A DNA stretch of 64,000 nucleotides from Phoebastria nigripes (lineage: Eukaryota; Chordata; Aves; Procellariiformes; Diomedeidae): the NCBI GenBank assembly GCA_035582835.1, contig JAYKAV010002673.1, positions 210,995 through 274,994 of the forward strand, written 5' to 3'. This document shows positions 36,801 to 48,583 of the stretch, piece by piece. Positions within the stretch are counted from its first letter, which is position 1, and the number at the start of each line of letters is the position of its first letter. The position numbers and the translations under genes were made by a program. The notes under the pieces are model-generated. The model saw nothing but the letters and a program-made list of their open reading frames with translations, made no database searches and was not told the DNA's origin.

Positions 36801-39800
36801 TCTCCCACTTGCTGACCTTGTTGATCGTAAAAAAAAAGACTTGTCTGCAAGGGCTTCTCATTTAAATACAGTGTACCAAAAGCTTCTTTTGATAGTAGAA
36901 GCCTATAGGTAAATGATGACACTCGTAAGGCATTCCTCTTGCTGTTCTTAAAAGCAATGTTTGGTGCTGGAGTAAGTATAGGTAGATAGTGTTTACTCAC
37001 ATTGAATGGGGCAACGCACATTTCAGCAGCCCTCACCCACTGCTCATTGCGGTGAAAAGATTGATTGTAGAAGCAATGTGTTTGTGTCTTTGGTCATATA
37101 GACATCTTCTGGTGATAAGTACCATGCTGTATGATAGGCTTGGCGAGGTGGTATATCATACACATTAGTAAATATATTTATTTCACCCTTTAGCCCTCTA
37201 CAGAAACACAGAAATTTCCAACATCTACCTTACAAAATCAAGTCCCAAGTCTCAGTATCATATTATGATGTATTACTCCAATACAGTCTACTTGTGCTGG
37301 CACTACCTGGCCGATGCAGTGAGGTAAGGAGGAGTGTTGTGCACTGTCTGTTGCAGACTGTGTTGCAGCATCTGTGTGGCTGCTCTGAGAGTGGTGTGTT
37401 TCTGGGGAAGGGCACAATGAAGGTGCTGGCTAGTTCTCAGAAAGAAAATCCAACAGATCATTTTGGCTGTTAACACAGCCAATATGTGTTCTTGTTTTCT
37501 ATTTGTGTGTGTTCTTGTTTTCCTTTTCCTTCTGATGGTAGAGATGATCTAGGAATCAGATTTCTGTGTGTTTGACCTTCAGGAAAGCACTTGNTCGTTA
37601 CAGTGGCTCTTACTTGAGGAGTCATCAACCAAGTAAATGATGAGTAATGATGGCTAAGGATACTTCTGTTGCAAAGGTGTATAGGAGTAGTTTAATACGG
37701 GGCTGGAGTCTCACTTGTTCCAGTCCGTGCAACTGATGATCAAACATGGTGTGTGTGATGCTGATGATTGCACCGGTCTCACACCTTTACCTGAGAAGTG
37801 TTCCCATAAATCATAGAATCATAGAATGGTTTGGGTTGGAAGGGACCTTAAAGATCATCTAGTCCAACCCTCCTGCCATGGGCAGACATACCTTCCACTA
37901 GATCAGGTTGCTCAAAGCCCNGTCCAACCTGGCCTTGAAAAGAACCAGTCATTCTTGTGAAAGGTTGAGAAATATATCAGCATATTTTGGGGTGGCAAAT
38001 GAGGGTACCTTTACAGCCATTACAAACAGGCTGGCATATATTCTGTACAAAGTTGAGCTCCTTCCACAGTGATGAACTAGCTGAAACTACAGCCCCGAGG
38101 TGCGTTTGGGTGAAAGAAAAAGAAATCCACACTCATATGCTTNTTTTGGTTGCTATTTTAGAGAAGGAGGAAACCAATATGAAAGAGCTTTTGGCATTTC
38201 ATCTAAAGACCCTTTTGGAGCAATGTACAGGTAATCATTAGTATATTTATAGAAATTTTATTCTTCTTATTGTAGATAAAATTGAAGTTTTTAATTATGG
38301 CTCAGGACAATTAAATATGATGATGTGAGAATCCCAGTCATCAGAACCATCATGCAGTGTTTTCCTTTCTCAACAATATCCATTACTGGGACACTGTCTG
38401 ATATTTTGAATAGAAGTATATAATTTCCTATTCTGAAAAACATATCACAGGTGGCTGGCACAGAGGCAATGGTAGTTGGAGGAAAAAAAAAATCCCTTGG
38501 ANGCCTGAGAATTAGCAGCGTAATACACTGTTGGACTTCGCTAGTCTTAATTCCCTATTTAAATACATGAATGCATAGCTGTACCCTTCTGCTACAGTAA
38601 GACTCAAGGTAGGTTTATATGCAAAGAAAAGGTATTCAGTGCCAATAAAAACAGAGATTAGTGTTTAAGCTAAAACTTGTAATAAGAGTTGTATGATATG
38701 AATCACCAAGGGTATTGTAAGTTACCTTTTCTATGTGCTGTGTCTGTTTGCGTTACTAGATCAGAAGAAGAAATGATGAAATTCATGGCTGGCCAGAACT
38801 CAGTATGGAGTATATGTGGCAGAGATGTTCTTGCTGCATTTGACCTTTCCCCTTTCACGCAGATCTGTGACCTGGGAGGTGAGTGTCAGCAGATCTTCTT
38901 TAACAAGCCTCTGAACTGTCTTCATTTACAAGCTCTGAAAAGAAAAATAACTCCTATGTTATATGACAGGTACAGCAATGGAAAGCAGGACATATCTCAG
39001 AAACTTGTCAGCAGTAAAGGGAGTGCTCTACTGATTTGTTTGGGCTAAAAAGAGAAATGTGAGAGTGGTGAGAGCATTAGGAAGCTGAATGCTTNTCTCT
39101 ACAGAGTCTCATTTGTTTGAGTAGTGGCCCATCCCCTTGTGTACATGGCAGGTTTGGCATTTTTTTCTTGCCTTGCTTGATACATTCTTCTAGTGCCAGA
39201 CTCTTTCCTTCCTGCCCTTCAGTCAGTGTCGTTGAGATATTGTCTGCAGCCTTTTACCCTGCAGTGCCCCGCTGTCCCAGCACTGCTGAGCACTGCCAGG
39301 ACTCATGGGACGGGTCAGGCTCCCTTGCGGGCTCCATCACTGCTTCCCCAGCGCTTGGCTGTGTGGCTCTGTTTTTCATTTCCCACCTTCCAGCATCCAC
39401 AGCTGGGTCTGGCTGAGGGGGGTGCATAAGAGCTGTAAGGGCTGGGGCTGACCCCATAGGCCTGGGTGCTGGGGGCCGGGGGCTTCCTGCAGAGCAAATG
39501 GAGATGGTGGCCTCTCCTGTCCCCCCTCTTCCTTTCAGCAACACNTGGGGAGCAAATGTACCTTGCCAGCTGCCATGAGGCTGAATGCACCGTTGCCTGC
39601 ATCGCTTCATGGGGTGTTGGTAAACAGGTTGGTTTTGTGTCAGCGCTGACCTTCTTTTGCTCTCCCCAAAGGAGGTGGAGGAGCTTTGGCCCAGGAATGT
39701 GTTTCTTTGTACCCAAATTCCACGGTCACAATTTATGACCTGCCGAAAGTCGTGCAAGTGGCCAAAGAGCAATTTATTCCCCCTGAGGACCGTCGGATTG

Positions 39801-42050
39801 CTTTCCATGAAGGTAGGTGCGGACAGCAGTGTAGTGTTGTCACAGTTGTTGCTTCTGAGCCCCTTGTCTCTGCTCAGAGTACCATACTGGAGGCTCAGGT
39901 CTCCAGCTACCCCTTACGTGGGCAGAGCGTCCCAGATTGCAGCTTCCCCATGTCTGCAATTCATTGCTGCTGCAGGGCTGTCCCAGTTGTGCACCTGCAG
40001 CTACCTTCTCTCAGAGACACGATTCGGTTATTAAGCAACCCAGAAGCTCCTTACTCCTGAACAGAACTATTTGATTTCTTCAGAACAAGGGTACTTTAAG
40101 AAAAAAAAAAAGTCCTGCAATTCTGAAAAACTGCCATGCCATGTTATAAATCTTCCTAACACTCCCTTTTCTCCTGTGCAGGCCTCCTGACAGATGTGCA
40201 GGATGCCAGGCTTGCTCTGAGCAAGGGGTTTTCCTTCTCTGGTCATGATTGATTGACTTTCAAGTCCTAAGATATTTCAGGCTTTGAATGTGGGTGAGCT
40301 AGCCCATATTCCTCTTGCCCAGTCTGTAGATGTTGCATGGTCTTTGCACCATCTATGGTGAAGATGAGTGTAGGGAGATCTAATTTTTAATGTTTACAAA
40401 AGCCTTCAAAGTGTTGGAATGACTTAATATTGCTTGAAGCTCAGAGAGAGGAAAGAAGCCTTGAGGAAGGAAGGGAGTGTATAAAAACAAAGATGGAGAA
40501 GCACAGGAAATGTTATGTGTGCCAGTGGAAATGACAAAATAAGATGCAGAGAGAAAAATCTGAATGCAGTACACCAGGTGCTGAACAAAAGGCATATGAT
40601 GAAGCTAGTGCTAGGAGGTGAGAGATGTGTATTTTTTCTTTATGGATTTATGATGTAGCTCTGTGGTTACTGAAGGTCTTTGAAAATTTGCTTAGGTTAG
40701 GGAAAATTCTTTCCTTTTTTCCATGACAGAAATGATGAGAAACTGTCTCCTCTTCTTAACGCTTTATGAATCTGAATTCCTGTCATTGGAGAAAACAGAC
40801 TCAAATGCTTCCCTGTGCATCAAAGGCTGTTTCAGATGAGCTACTGCTTTTAAACATTTCAGACCTTCTTGAGACTGAACAAGAACAAAATCCCCTATGC
40901 AGTGCCACAGAGGACTTTTACCTGGTAACTCTGTTGCTGTCTGATGTGGGTGATGGACATGGCAAGCCCAGAGTCTTTAGAACTGGACAGAACTGAAAAT
41001 ACTTGCTTAACTCAGCCCTCTGGATTTTGGGGGTTTTGTGTAATACATGTATTCCTGCTTTACAGGAGACTTCTTTAACGATTCAATTCCAGAAGCTGAA
41101 CTGTATATTTTATCCAAGATACTGCACGATTGGGATGATGACAAATGCAGGCAGCTGCTGGCAAAAGTCCACAAGGCTTGCAAACCTGGTAGGTGTGAGC
41201 TCTTGAAGAGCAGGGAGACTCTTGCCCATCAGTTACATGAAGCACACCAGTCTCGATGCACAGTTTGGGTGGCAGAGTTTCAGTGCAGGGGTTTCTTGGT
41301 TTAGTATTTTGCTTTCCTAAGCCAGCTGTGTGCAGCTGAGCCAAATAGGGCCTGGTCTAAGTTCTCATTATCTAGTTTCCAGTTTTAGTCTCCTTCTCCA
41401 CAGGGACTCCTCTTTAACATATTTAGGTATAAGGACTGGGGATTTGGGGAATTGTTTAGACAGACACATGTATACGTCATAGTAAAAATCCCGTTAAGCA
41501 TCACATTGAACCCTCGAGCTTTGAAAATACTGTCTACAGAGCTGAGTTCTCAGCAAAATCAGTAAGCCCAGCTCCTGTGGGTTTCANCTGGGGGAAATGG
41601 GAATTTCCATCCCAACTGTAGCACCCACTTCAACNCCAGTACATCAGTACCTCAGTAGCCAGGCAGAGGCACGCTCCGATTCTTTTGCTATTTCATTGTC
41701 TTCTGTGATGCTGAAATATGACTTAACGTAGAGGCTGCTTCTTCCTGAAACTAAAGGTTAGGATCTAATAACTCAGCTGAAAAATATCTTCGTCTTCTCA
41801 GAGCTCAGCGTGTGTTTTATTTCTCTTTATTCAACCAGGCGGTGGAGTGCTGCTGGTTGAATCGCTTCTGAATGAAGATAAAAGTGGGCCTTTAGAAACC
41901 CAACTGTATTCNATTAATATGTTGGTGCAGACAGAAGGAAAAGAGCGAACAGCAGCAGGGTACAGCAAGCTCCTTGAGGCAGCTGGCTTTGGAGAGATTC
42001 AAGTCAAGAGGACTGGAAAAGTCTATGATGCTGTTTTAGGAAGGAAGTAA
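33866..42050 (+). CDS. ASMT: ASMT (acetylserotonin O-methyltransferase, HIOMT), eight coding exons
   Basis: Coding exons are 33,866-33,937, 35,807-35,981, 37,194-37,323, 38,162-38,230, 38,760-38,878, 39,672-39,812, 41,066-41,188 and 41,839-42,050. All junctions are AG/GT and phases join without a break to 346 codons plus TAA, the length of avian ASMT. The enzyme methylates N-acetylserotonin with S-adenosylmethionine to give melatonin, in pineal and retinal photoreceptor cells. Residues from about 10 to 100 form the helical dimerisation region. The SAM-binding glycine loop is DLGGGGGALA (residues 186-195, across the exon 5/6 junction). The catalytic His-Asp pair is in LHDWDD (H256, D257; exon 7). 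Three Ns (35,902, 35,947 and 41,912) are at silent third positions. No frameshift or stop is seen, so it should be functional. It follows AKAP17A in the same orientation, as in mammals. Confidence 0.97.
33938..35806 (+). other. ASMT intron 1
   Basis: GT-AG intron between codons. Its first kilobase matches copy B (54,071-55,432, which has an inserted LTR). It contains the first member of an 84-bp repeat (35,019-35,102). Confidence 0.85.
35019..35102 (+). repeat. 84-bp direct repeat, first copy (ASMT intron 1)
   Basis: Matches 36,460-36,543 with only a few differences plus two Ns. The flanks do not match. The two copies lie either side of ASMT exon 2. Confidence 0.9.
36460..36543 (+). repeat. 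84-bp direct repeat, second copy (ASMT intron 2)
   Basis: Partner of 35,019-35,102. Two Ns (36,478 and 36,525) lie within it. Confidence 0.9.
37809..37941 (-). mobile_element. CR1 3' end fragment in ASMT intron 3
   Basis: Begins with tandem AATCATAG octamers and TTTGGGTTGGAAGGGACC, the reverse complement of the CR1 3' tail, and stops after about 130 bp. Confidence 0.93.
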
Positions 42051-42560
42051 TAGTACCTCCATTATGTACCTAACAAGATAGAATAAGTGGAGAAATGTGA
42101 TATTCTTTTCTTAGAAGACAATCATCAACTTAGCTTTTAGTTAAGGCAGCCAACTTTTTTGTAAGCTGATACATTGTCGGGAGAATCACTGATGATACAC
42201 CTTGAGCGTGCATGGATTGTAAACCTGGCAGCCTGATTAGGGCTTGCCTTGGCTCTGGAAGGGAGAGAAAGAAATCAACACCTGTTCCACAAGAAATAAC
42301 TCACAAAAGAAATGTGCGGTGTGTCTGCTTCAGATTTTTTTCATTCTTTCCAATTTTAACACTGTATCTGACAAAAGCAAATCTGAATTTGTACTTGGAT
42401 TCCTGTAAAATAAAACTGATCACTGTACTGAGCTCTGTTACCTGCATTTTTATTCCTGGGGAATTGATATACTATAAACAGACTAAATTATGTCTCCTTG
42501 TGGCTAGTCTTTTCAGAGTTGCAGGAGGAATCCTGTCTGAGCCTTGGGGAGTCTGGCATG
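42051..42560 (+). other. ASMT 3' UTR with poly(A) signal
   Basis: Sequence after the ASMT stop. The canonical AATAAA at 42,409-42,414, followed by TG-rich sequence, is the best poly(A) signal, giving a 3' UTR of roughly 380 bp. The homologous place in copy B reads AATGAA. Confidence 0.65.
42409..42414 (+). terminator. ASMT poly(A) signal AATAAA
   Basis: Canonical hexamer about 360 bp after the stop codon. Confidence 0.65.
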
Positions 42561-42999
42561 AAAAATGATACTGATTTTTTTATTTCCTCTAGATTTTGAT
42601 TTAAGTTAAGTATAAGAATTTTGTAGCTTGATGGCTGCCTGGAGCCCGGTGATGCTCTTTACAGGGCAGGCCCTGAGATGACAGCTGGGGAAGTCCTTAT
42701 TGCATGCCTCCTGCTAGTTCTTGAAATTATTTGGTCAAGCACAACCTGCCATAACCCACCCAGTTCTTGGAAGCAGAATTATAGGTTACTGGAGCGAGAA
42801 ACATTTGGAGAAGGCACCAGAAAGTCACCCTCTGCAGTTGTGATTTGAACATTAATTGCATTTGCTGGACACTAGAGAAGCCTGAGATAGTCTTCTATCC
42901 TGTAGCCATCTACAGGAGCCTCCTGCTCCTTTGATTGTAGGCAGAGCATACGGAGAAGGTGGCCTCAGTAGGGAAAATTTGGCTTTTTGTCATGTTTTG

Positions 43000-45900
43000 T
43001 GGTATCTAAATCAAATCACAAGGCTGTAATGGTCCTTCTCATCCTTAAAAGAAACAGGGCACAGTTCATAAGCTACTGTGCAGGTGGTGGGTTTATGCGC
43101 AAGTAGGATCTTGCCCTGTAGATATTGAAAGGATATTGCAGGAGTTGGGGCAAGTGGTTTCAGAGAGTTCCTGCGCAAGCTGCAGTCACTGTGCAGTGTT
43201 CCCTACCTGTGAGTTATGTGGCATGAAGATGACTTTGCCAGGAGCTGCAGCCTGTGAGTAATGTGTTCTGAATGCTTGCTCGCTTTCCTGACAAAGCAAG
43301 GTGTTGCATCCTGCAGCAGCCAGGCACGAACGCAAATAATGAAATTAGGCTGACCAGGTCTTTGTTGATTCCCCCCACGCCCCAAAAACCAGATGTTCAG
43401 AGAAATTATTTTGCTGCTTTGACTGTACCAAGCAGCCAATGAAGTATGCTGCGGAAAAAAAAAGAAAACTCCTGTCTGGACTTTCTCTGATACACTTTTT
43501 CCCCAAAAAAAGTTGCATGCCCATGGACTGGTGGTGGCTCNCATGGCTGCACTGTTTCCTGAGCCAGTAGACAGGTCAGTCATGGTCAGCATGCTGCAGC
43601 TGCGTATATAAACTGACGCATCATATAACCTTGATGAGTCAGAGAATTCCCGTCTCGGCTGNTGTCAGTGTTAATTCTGCCCTTGACTTGAAAAAAAGCA
43701 TGAGCAGGCTGTTTTGGTTTGTCAAAACAAATTCCCTAAATACAGTACTTCTGCAATGAGTTGACTCACGACATGCTCTGCATGTCATTAACTTACCAGT
43801 GAGTGGCTCNGGCACAACTTGAATAGGCAAGATGCACACCTGGTTCTAACATGCCTTTTAGCTGTATCAAGGTTCAAAGATGCTGGGTCTTTAAAGAATG
43901 GGATTGACCCATCATTACCTGGAATACAGATGGAAATTAATGAAGCGCGGAATGGTGATTGCAGAATTTGAAGATCATTGGTATTTAAATGACTTTTAAG
44001 GGTCAGATGTGATGCCATATCAGAGCAGCTAAACACCACCACACAATCACAGTGTGCTTTCACTGCCTATGCGAAGCAGAACCTCCAGCTGGCTGTAGCT
44101 TGGGCTGCTCATTCCTTATCTGCTAGTTGGCATTTGAGCATCCAGCTTCTGGGGGGATGCTAAAGCATTCTTGGCTAGTCTCTTAATGCTAGATGACCAA
44201 GGAAATACTGGAGTATGCATAAGGAAGATACTAAAGTTCTATATTCACCTTCAGAGACCAGACCTTTGAAACCACAAAATAATGTAATAAGAGGACTTGT
44301 GCTGTTTCCATTAAACTATATTTATTTATCTACTCAGTTCTGATTTTCCTATTCTTCTTCTTCACCCCCCTGCCCTTTTCTCCACAGTGAGTTTAACCTC
44401 CTCTTCTTTTAAAGCCTCTCTTTTTTCCCATGACCCAAAGAGAGAAGGTTGCTCTATGAGCACAAAACAAGTCAGTGCCAGAGTAAGAGAGTAAGCCCAG
44501 AGTGCTCTGAGATTAAGACCTGCCTTGACAAAGCAGAGGCATAGCTGGTCTCATCAGAGCCTCTTCCTTTTTTTTTTTTTCTGCTTTCTTTTCTTTTCCT
44601 TTTTAATTTTTTTTTTCCCTAAATGACAAACACTGTGAAGAAGACCTGAAACAAGTGCTTTGCTGTATGCAGGCAAATTAAAATCTGGTTTGCTCTGTGG
44701 TTTCCATGCTCCAACAGGCATTTCTGATGACACCTTGTTATATATGGGATCTTTCAGATGTGTTTTTTGCTTGACACNTTTTGCTTGTTTTAATGTTAAA
44801 AAAGATTGTACAGGAACAAAGCCATAAGGCGGAGGTTTCCAAGTTACTTGTGTTTTGGGTAATGAAAGCAGTTCCCAAGTCCAGGCCCTTTCATGGTGCT
44901 GGGGTGGGAGGTTTTCTGTTTGATACAGATGGCTTTTGTCAACAGAGTTCTTTCCCCCTCTCACGGAGCTTTTAGCCATATAGGCTGAGATAAATTTTCC
45001 ACCTCCCAATATGACTTAGGAGTAATGAATGAAACCTGGCCATAGCTGGGGTGAATCAGCCAAGAGCAGAAGAAGAGAGGTTTGAAGGCACCAGGCAGGA
45101 AACTTATTCCATGAGCTGAGACTGGCTGTGCCCAGCTGGGCTGGGCNAGTGCAGCTGCCCCCAAGGCTGCTCTGTGTGGTAGGACAGAAGCTTCCAGCAG
45201 GGCCTTGGCCTGGTGGCCTGGGAATTTTATGAAAGAGCAGAGGGCAGGAGAGGCTGGGGAATTTGCCTTGTTAACATGCTGACTGGAAGCTGAACACTGC
45301 TGCCTTTCAAGGGGAGGCCTCTCCACCCTCCAGGTCCCTTTGGGAAGTTTCCTTCCATGTACCTGCAAAGGAGCCAAGTCCCAGATGCTCTATAATGTCT
45401 CCTGAGGTCTATCGGTGAGAGGTGCACACAGCCTTGCTCTTGGGACCCACAAGCACGTACGCATTCATGGGTCCCTTGAATATGACCATGGCCTCCAAGT
45501 TTCATCTGACCTCTGTGCCTCACCAGGTCACTGACTCTCACCTCTGGTCTTTCCAGATCAGGTGGGTCTTCTCCTACTCAGCCAACGACACCTCCGTCCA
45601 AGGCCCCATGGTCTGCTAGTGCACCCAGGTGCTTGGACCAGCCATAGCCCTTCAGAATCTGTGTATAGCAATATTAAATGTATCATTACTTCTGTTGGTT
45701 TAATTTCTTTTTGCCTGTGACAGCAGTCTTTTCTTTTTCAATGGTAATTAGGTCTGGGCTAATAATAATTCAATTCTCAAGACTTCATTAGGCTGGGTGA
45801 GGTGGGTTCCTGGATTTGCATGGGAGAGGTGTTACTCTTGCCCATAAGAGTGATTCCTGATGTCTCAGTGAGAAGAGGACTGCCTTTGCTGGTGAGGGGC

Positions 45901-47640
45901 CACCGGCCTTATACTAACTTTACCTCGTGTTGACTTCACAAGGCTCCAGCTCTGGCCCATGGGGCTTGTTATCTGGCTGTTTTGAGAAACTACCGTGTGA
46001 AGCAGAGCTTGATAGCAAGCGTCTCTTGCTGTTTGTCATCCCACGCTTAGATTTCCCCATCATAACAAAGGCCTTGAAAGCATGGGTGCAGGCTGAAGAC
46101 AGGTGCCCCAGCATCGTCAGAACTTGCTGGCAGTCATTGGTCATTGAAGAAGCACAACCTTGAGCACTGGGAAAAAACTGCTTCAAATATAACAAACAAA
46201 AGAAACAGTAATGAGGCAAGAAAAAACAGTGGAGGAGCAGAGTAAGGAACCCCTGCCTAGAAAAACAACAGCCCGGTATGCAGGTGGATCAGGCGGGGGC
46301 TGGGGGCTGAGTGCTGCCTAGAAACACCTTGCCAAAGGAGACCTCAAGCAGAGGGGAGAGGGGTGGGAAATTGTCACCACGGGAGCTGTGGATGCAGAAG
46401 CATCATGGGATGGTGGGAACCAGGCACATTCCCCCAGGCTCCCTGCTGGCTCCAGGGTCCAGCTCTCCCTCCCTCCACCTGCCTGCTCCTAGAGCCCCCT
46501 CGAGGGACCTGGGACCTGCCCACCAGTTGTCCTGGACTGTGTGTCCTGCTATAAGTGTGTGTGTTTTTCCCCCAAAATTCTACACATTTCTCCCCTCTAA
46601 CGCTCTAGCCCCTCAAAAAAGCCTTATTGCAAACCAGCTTAGTTTTGGGCAAGAGCAACATTTTGAATGAAGCTCCAGAAGGGTTATGGAGAATGTTCTA
46701 CACTGGGGGCAGGGGGGTGAGGTGAGAGAGACACAGTGGGGTGTGCTTTCTGGATCTCAGTAAGGAAGGTNCAAAACAAATGGCTTAATAAAATATCTGT
46801 TTTAATAAGACAGAATAAGAAGAGAAATATAGATAGCAAGTAAATCTTACGTCCCTTCAGATGCCAGGCACCCATGTTCGTGCAACATTGGATGGAGCTC
46901 AGTTGGATTTTCCCACAGTGCGTTGTACAGATCCTGTCCATGGAGGGAAGCGCTTCATTTTGGGTCATTTGAGTTATTATATAATTTTCTTACAAGAAAA
47001 AGGATGTTCTCACAAGAACTTGTTGCTGCACTGTTAGATAAAGGCAAGGCCACGCAAGTGGTGCAATCGCTGGCACCAAGTGGGAGCTGCCTGCAGGCTC
47101 CTCTGTTACGGTGAGCTGGCTGCGCTCCCCCTGCAGCCGAGGGATGTGAGTGGCACAGCACAGGCCTGAAGACCACCCTGGACCATGCAGCACGGTGCAG
47201 CATGGACTTGCACCTGCTCAGCTTAGCTGTGATGTGGGTCACTACCTCCTAAACGTGCAACGGGCTCCCAGTCAGGATCAATACATTCCACCCGTTGATC
47301 CGCATACAGCTTACCTTTCCCAAAGGTACTATAAGTTACAGATTACATTAATAGCATACAGGCTTCTCAAGCCCTAAGTGCGAGGCCCAGTAGAGCAGAC
47401 ATGGCCTGTCCAAGACCACTGAGTCCTTGAGCNCAGTGTCTTCTGCAAGGCTGCCAGTAGAGTGGCTTCCAGAAGGTCAGCGTGTTTCTGAAGAACTGGA
47501 TGTTCTCACACCTTGCAGCCTCTGAAAGGCTGAAAGGGGTGCAGTATCTGTTGTCCAGGCTTGCTGAAAACAATTTGATTGTAACTGGATGAAACAGATT
47601 TCTTAAAATAGGAAGTATGTCTGTGTGTTACATATTAGTG
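43000..47640. other. Spacer between duplication copies; no gene recognised
   Basis: Intergenic DNA with a long pyrimidine tract at 44,550-44,625 and GC-richer coding-like patches at about 45,400-45,620 and 45,930-46,500. The patch at 45,565-45,620 weakly resembles 61,930-61,990. No intact gene is supported. Confidence 0.5.
44550..44625. repeat. Polypyrimidine low-complexity tract
   Basis: Long T-rich run with interspersed C, no coding content. Confidence 0.85.
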
Positions 47641-48269
47641 CAATCTGACTGTCAGGAGCTGACTAAAAGCACATAAAACTCAGTATTTCTTTCCAACATC
47701 TCAGGGTGGNTTCTGAGAATGACTTAAGGTTCATGTTGTTAGATAGGTACATATTTAGTCTTTATCCTGTGCCATATCTTGTAGCTTTAAAACAGGTAAT
47801 GCTTTTTGAAATGGAATACAGTCTTCAGTCAATAAACATTTAGTGTGATAAATGAAGCAGTGCCAGTAGCACANGTTGCTGATTTCTTCTTTCAGCATTT
47901 GTAGTACTCAAGGAAGACTGCAGTTCCAGGCTGTGGTATGAATGCTAAGGATGCCAAAGTGCGACAAAACTGTTCACCTCTTAATGCTTATTAAAAATAT
48001 TTTTTAAAAAATTAAAAATCTTATATGGAAACACTGAAATGTTGCTAGGATTTAACTTTTAGTTGGAGACCAGATAATCTAATACTACTATATAAACATT
48101 TCTTTCAGGCCTTTAGCTGTCAGAAGTGGCATTCAACAGCCTTGGACAGCAAAGGAGGCTAAAAAGGCAATGAAAATGATAGCACTAATATGTGTAGGAG
48201 TAAATGTTAAGGCCCCAGTGTTACAGCTGCTGAAGGCAAGGATGTCTAATTGGNAAGGAGTATTTTGTG

Positions 48270-48583
48270 TGCAGGGAGGGTGCAAAGAGGATGGAGCCAG
48301 GCTCTTCACAGTGGTCCCCAGAGACTGGACCAGAGGCAATGGGCACAAACCCAAACACAGGAGGTTCCCTCTGAACATCAGGAAACACTTTTTCACTGTG
48401 AGGGTGACTGAGCACTGGCACAGGCTGCCTGGAGAGGTGATAGAGTCTCCCACCTCAGAGATATTCAAAGGCTGTCTAGACATGGTCCTGGGCAACCAGC
48501 TCTAGGTGGACCTGCTTGAGCAGGGGGACTGGACCAAATGACCTCCAGAGGTCCCTTCCAACCCCAAACATCTTGTGATTCTG
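48270..48583 (+). mobile_element. CR1 LINE 3' fragment
   Basis: The frame reads as a CR1 C-terminus ([20 protein letters not shown] and [20 protein letters not shown]), followed by the conserved tail GGTCCCTTCCAACCC and a degenerate ATTCTGT end. It has no counterpart in copy A. Confidence 0.92.

Larger units (their letters stand above)
24880..43000 (+). repeat. Segmental duplication, copy A (contains intact ASMT)
   Basis: Blocks here recur in the same order and orientation in copy B at 47,640-58,930. Approximate pairs: 24,880-25,360 with 47,640-48,135; 25,640-25,830 with 51,030-51,215; 26,940-27,470 with 51,255-51,790; 27,770-28,445 with 51,800-52,470; 31,060-31,655 with 52,480-52,925; 33,405-34,000 with 53,545-54,120; 34,120-34,940 with 54,235-55,432 (LTR inserted in B); 38,775-39,400 with 55,940-56,560; 41,470-42,480 with 57,070-58,000; 42,530-43,000 with 58,580-58,930. 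Edges are by eye. Confidence 0.88.

Noticed and set aside
39117..39808. Overlapping open frames on both strands near ASMT exon 6
   Set aside because: They run across the exon 6 splice acceptor and intron 5; only 39,672-39,812 is coding.
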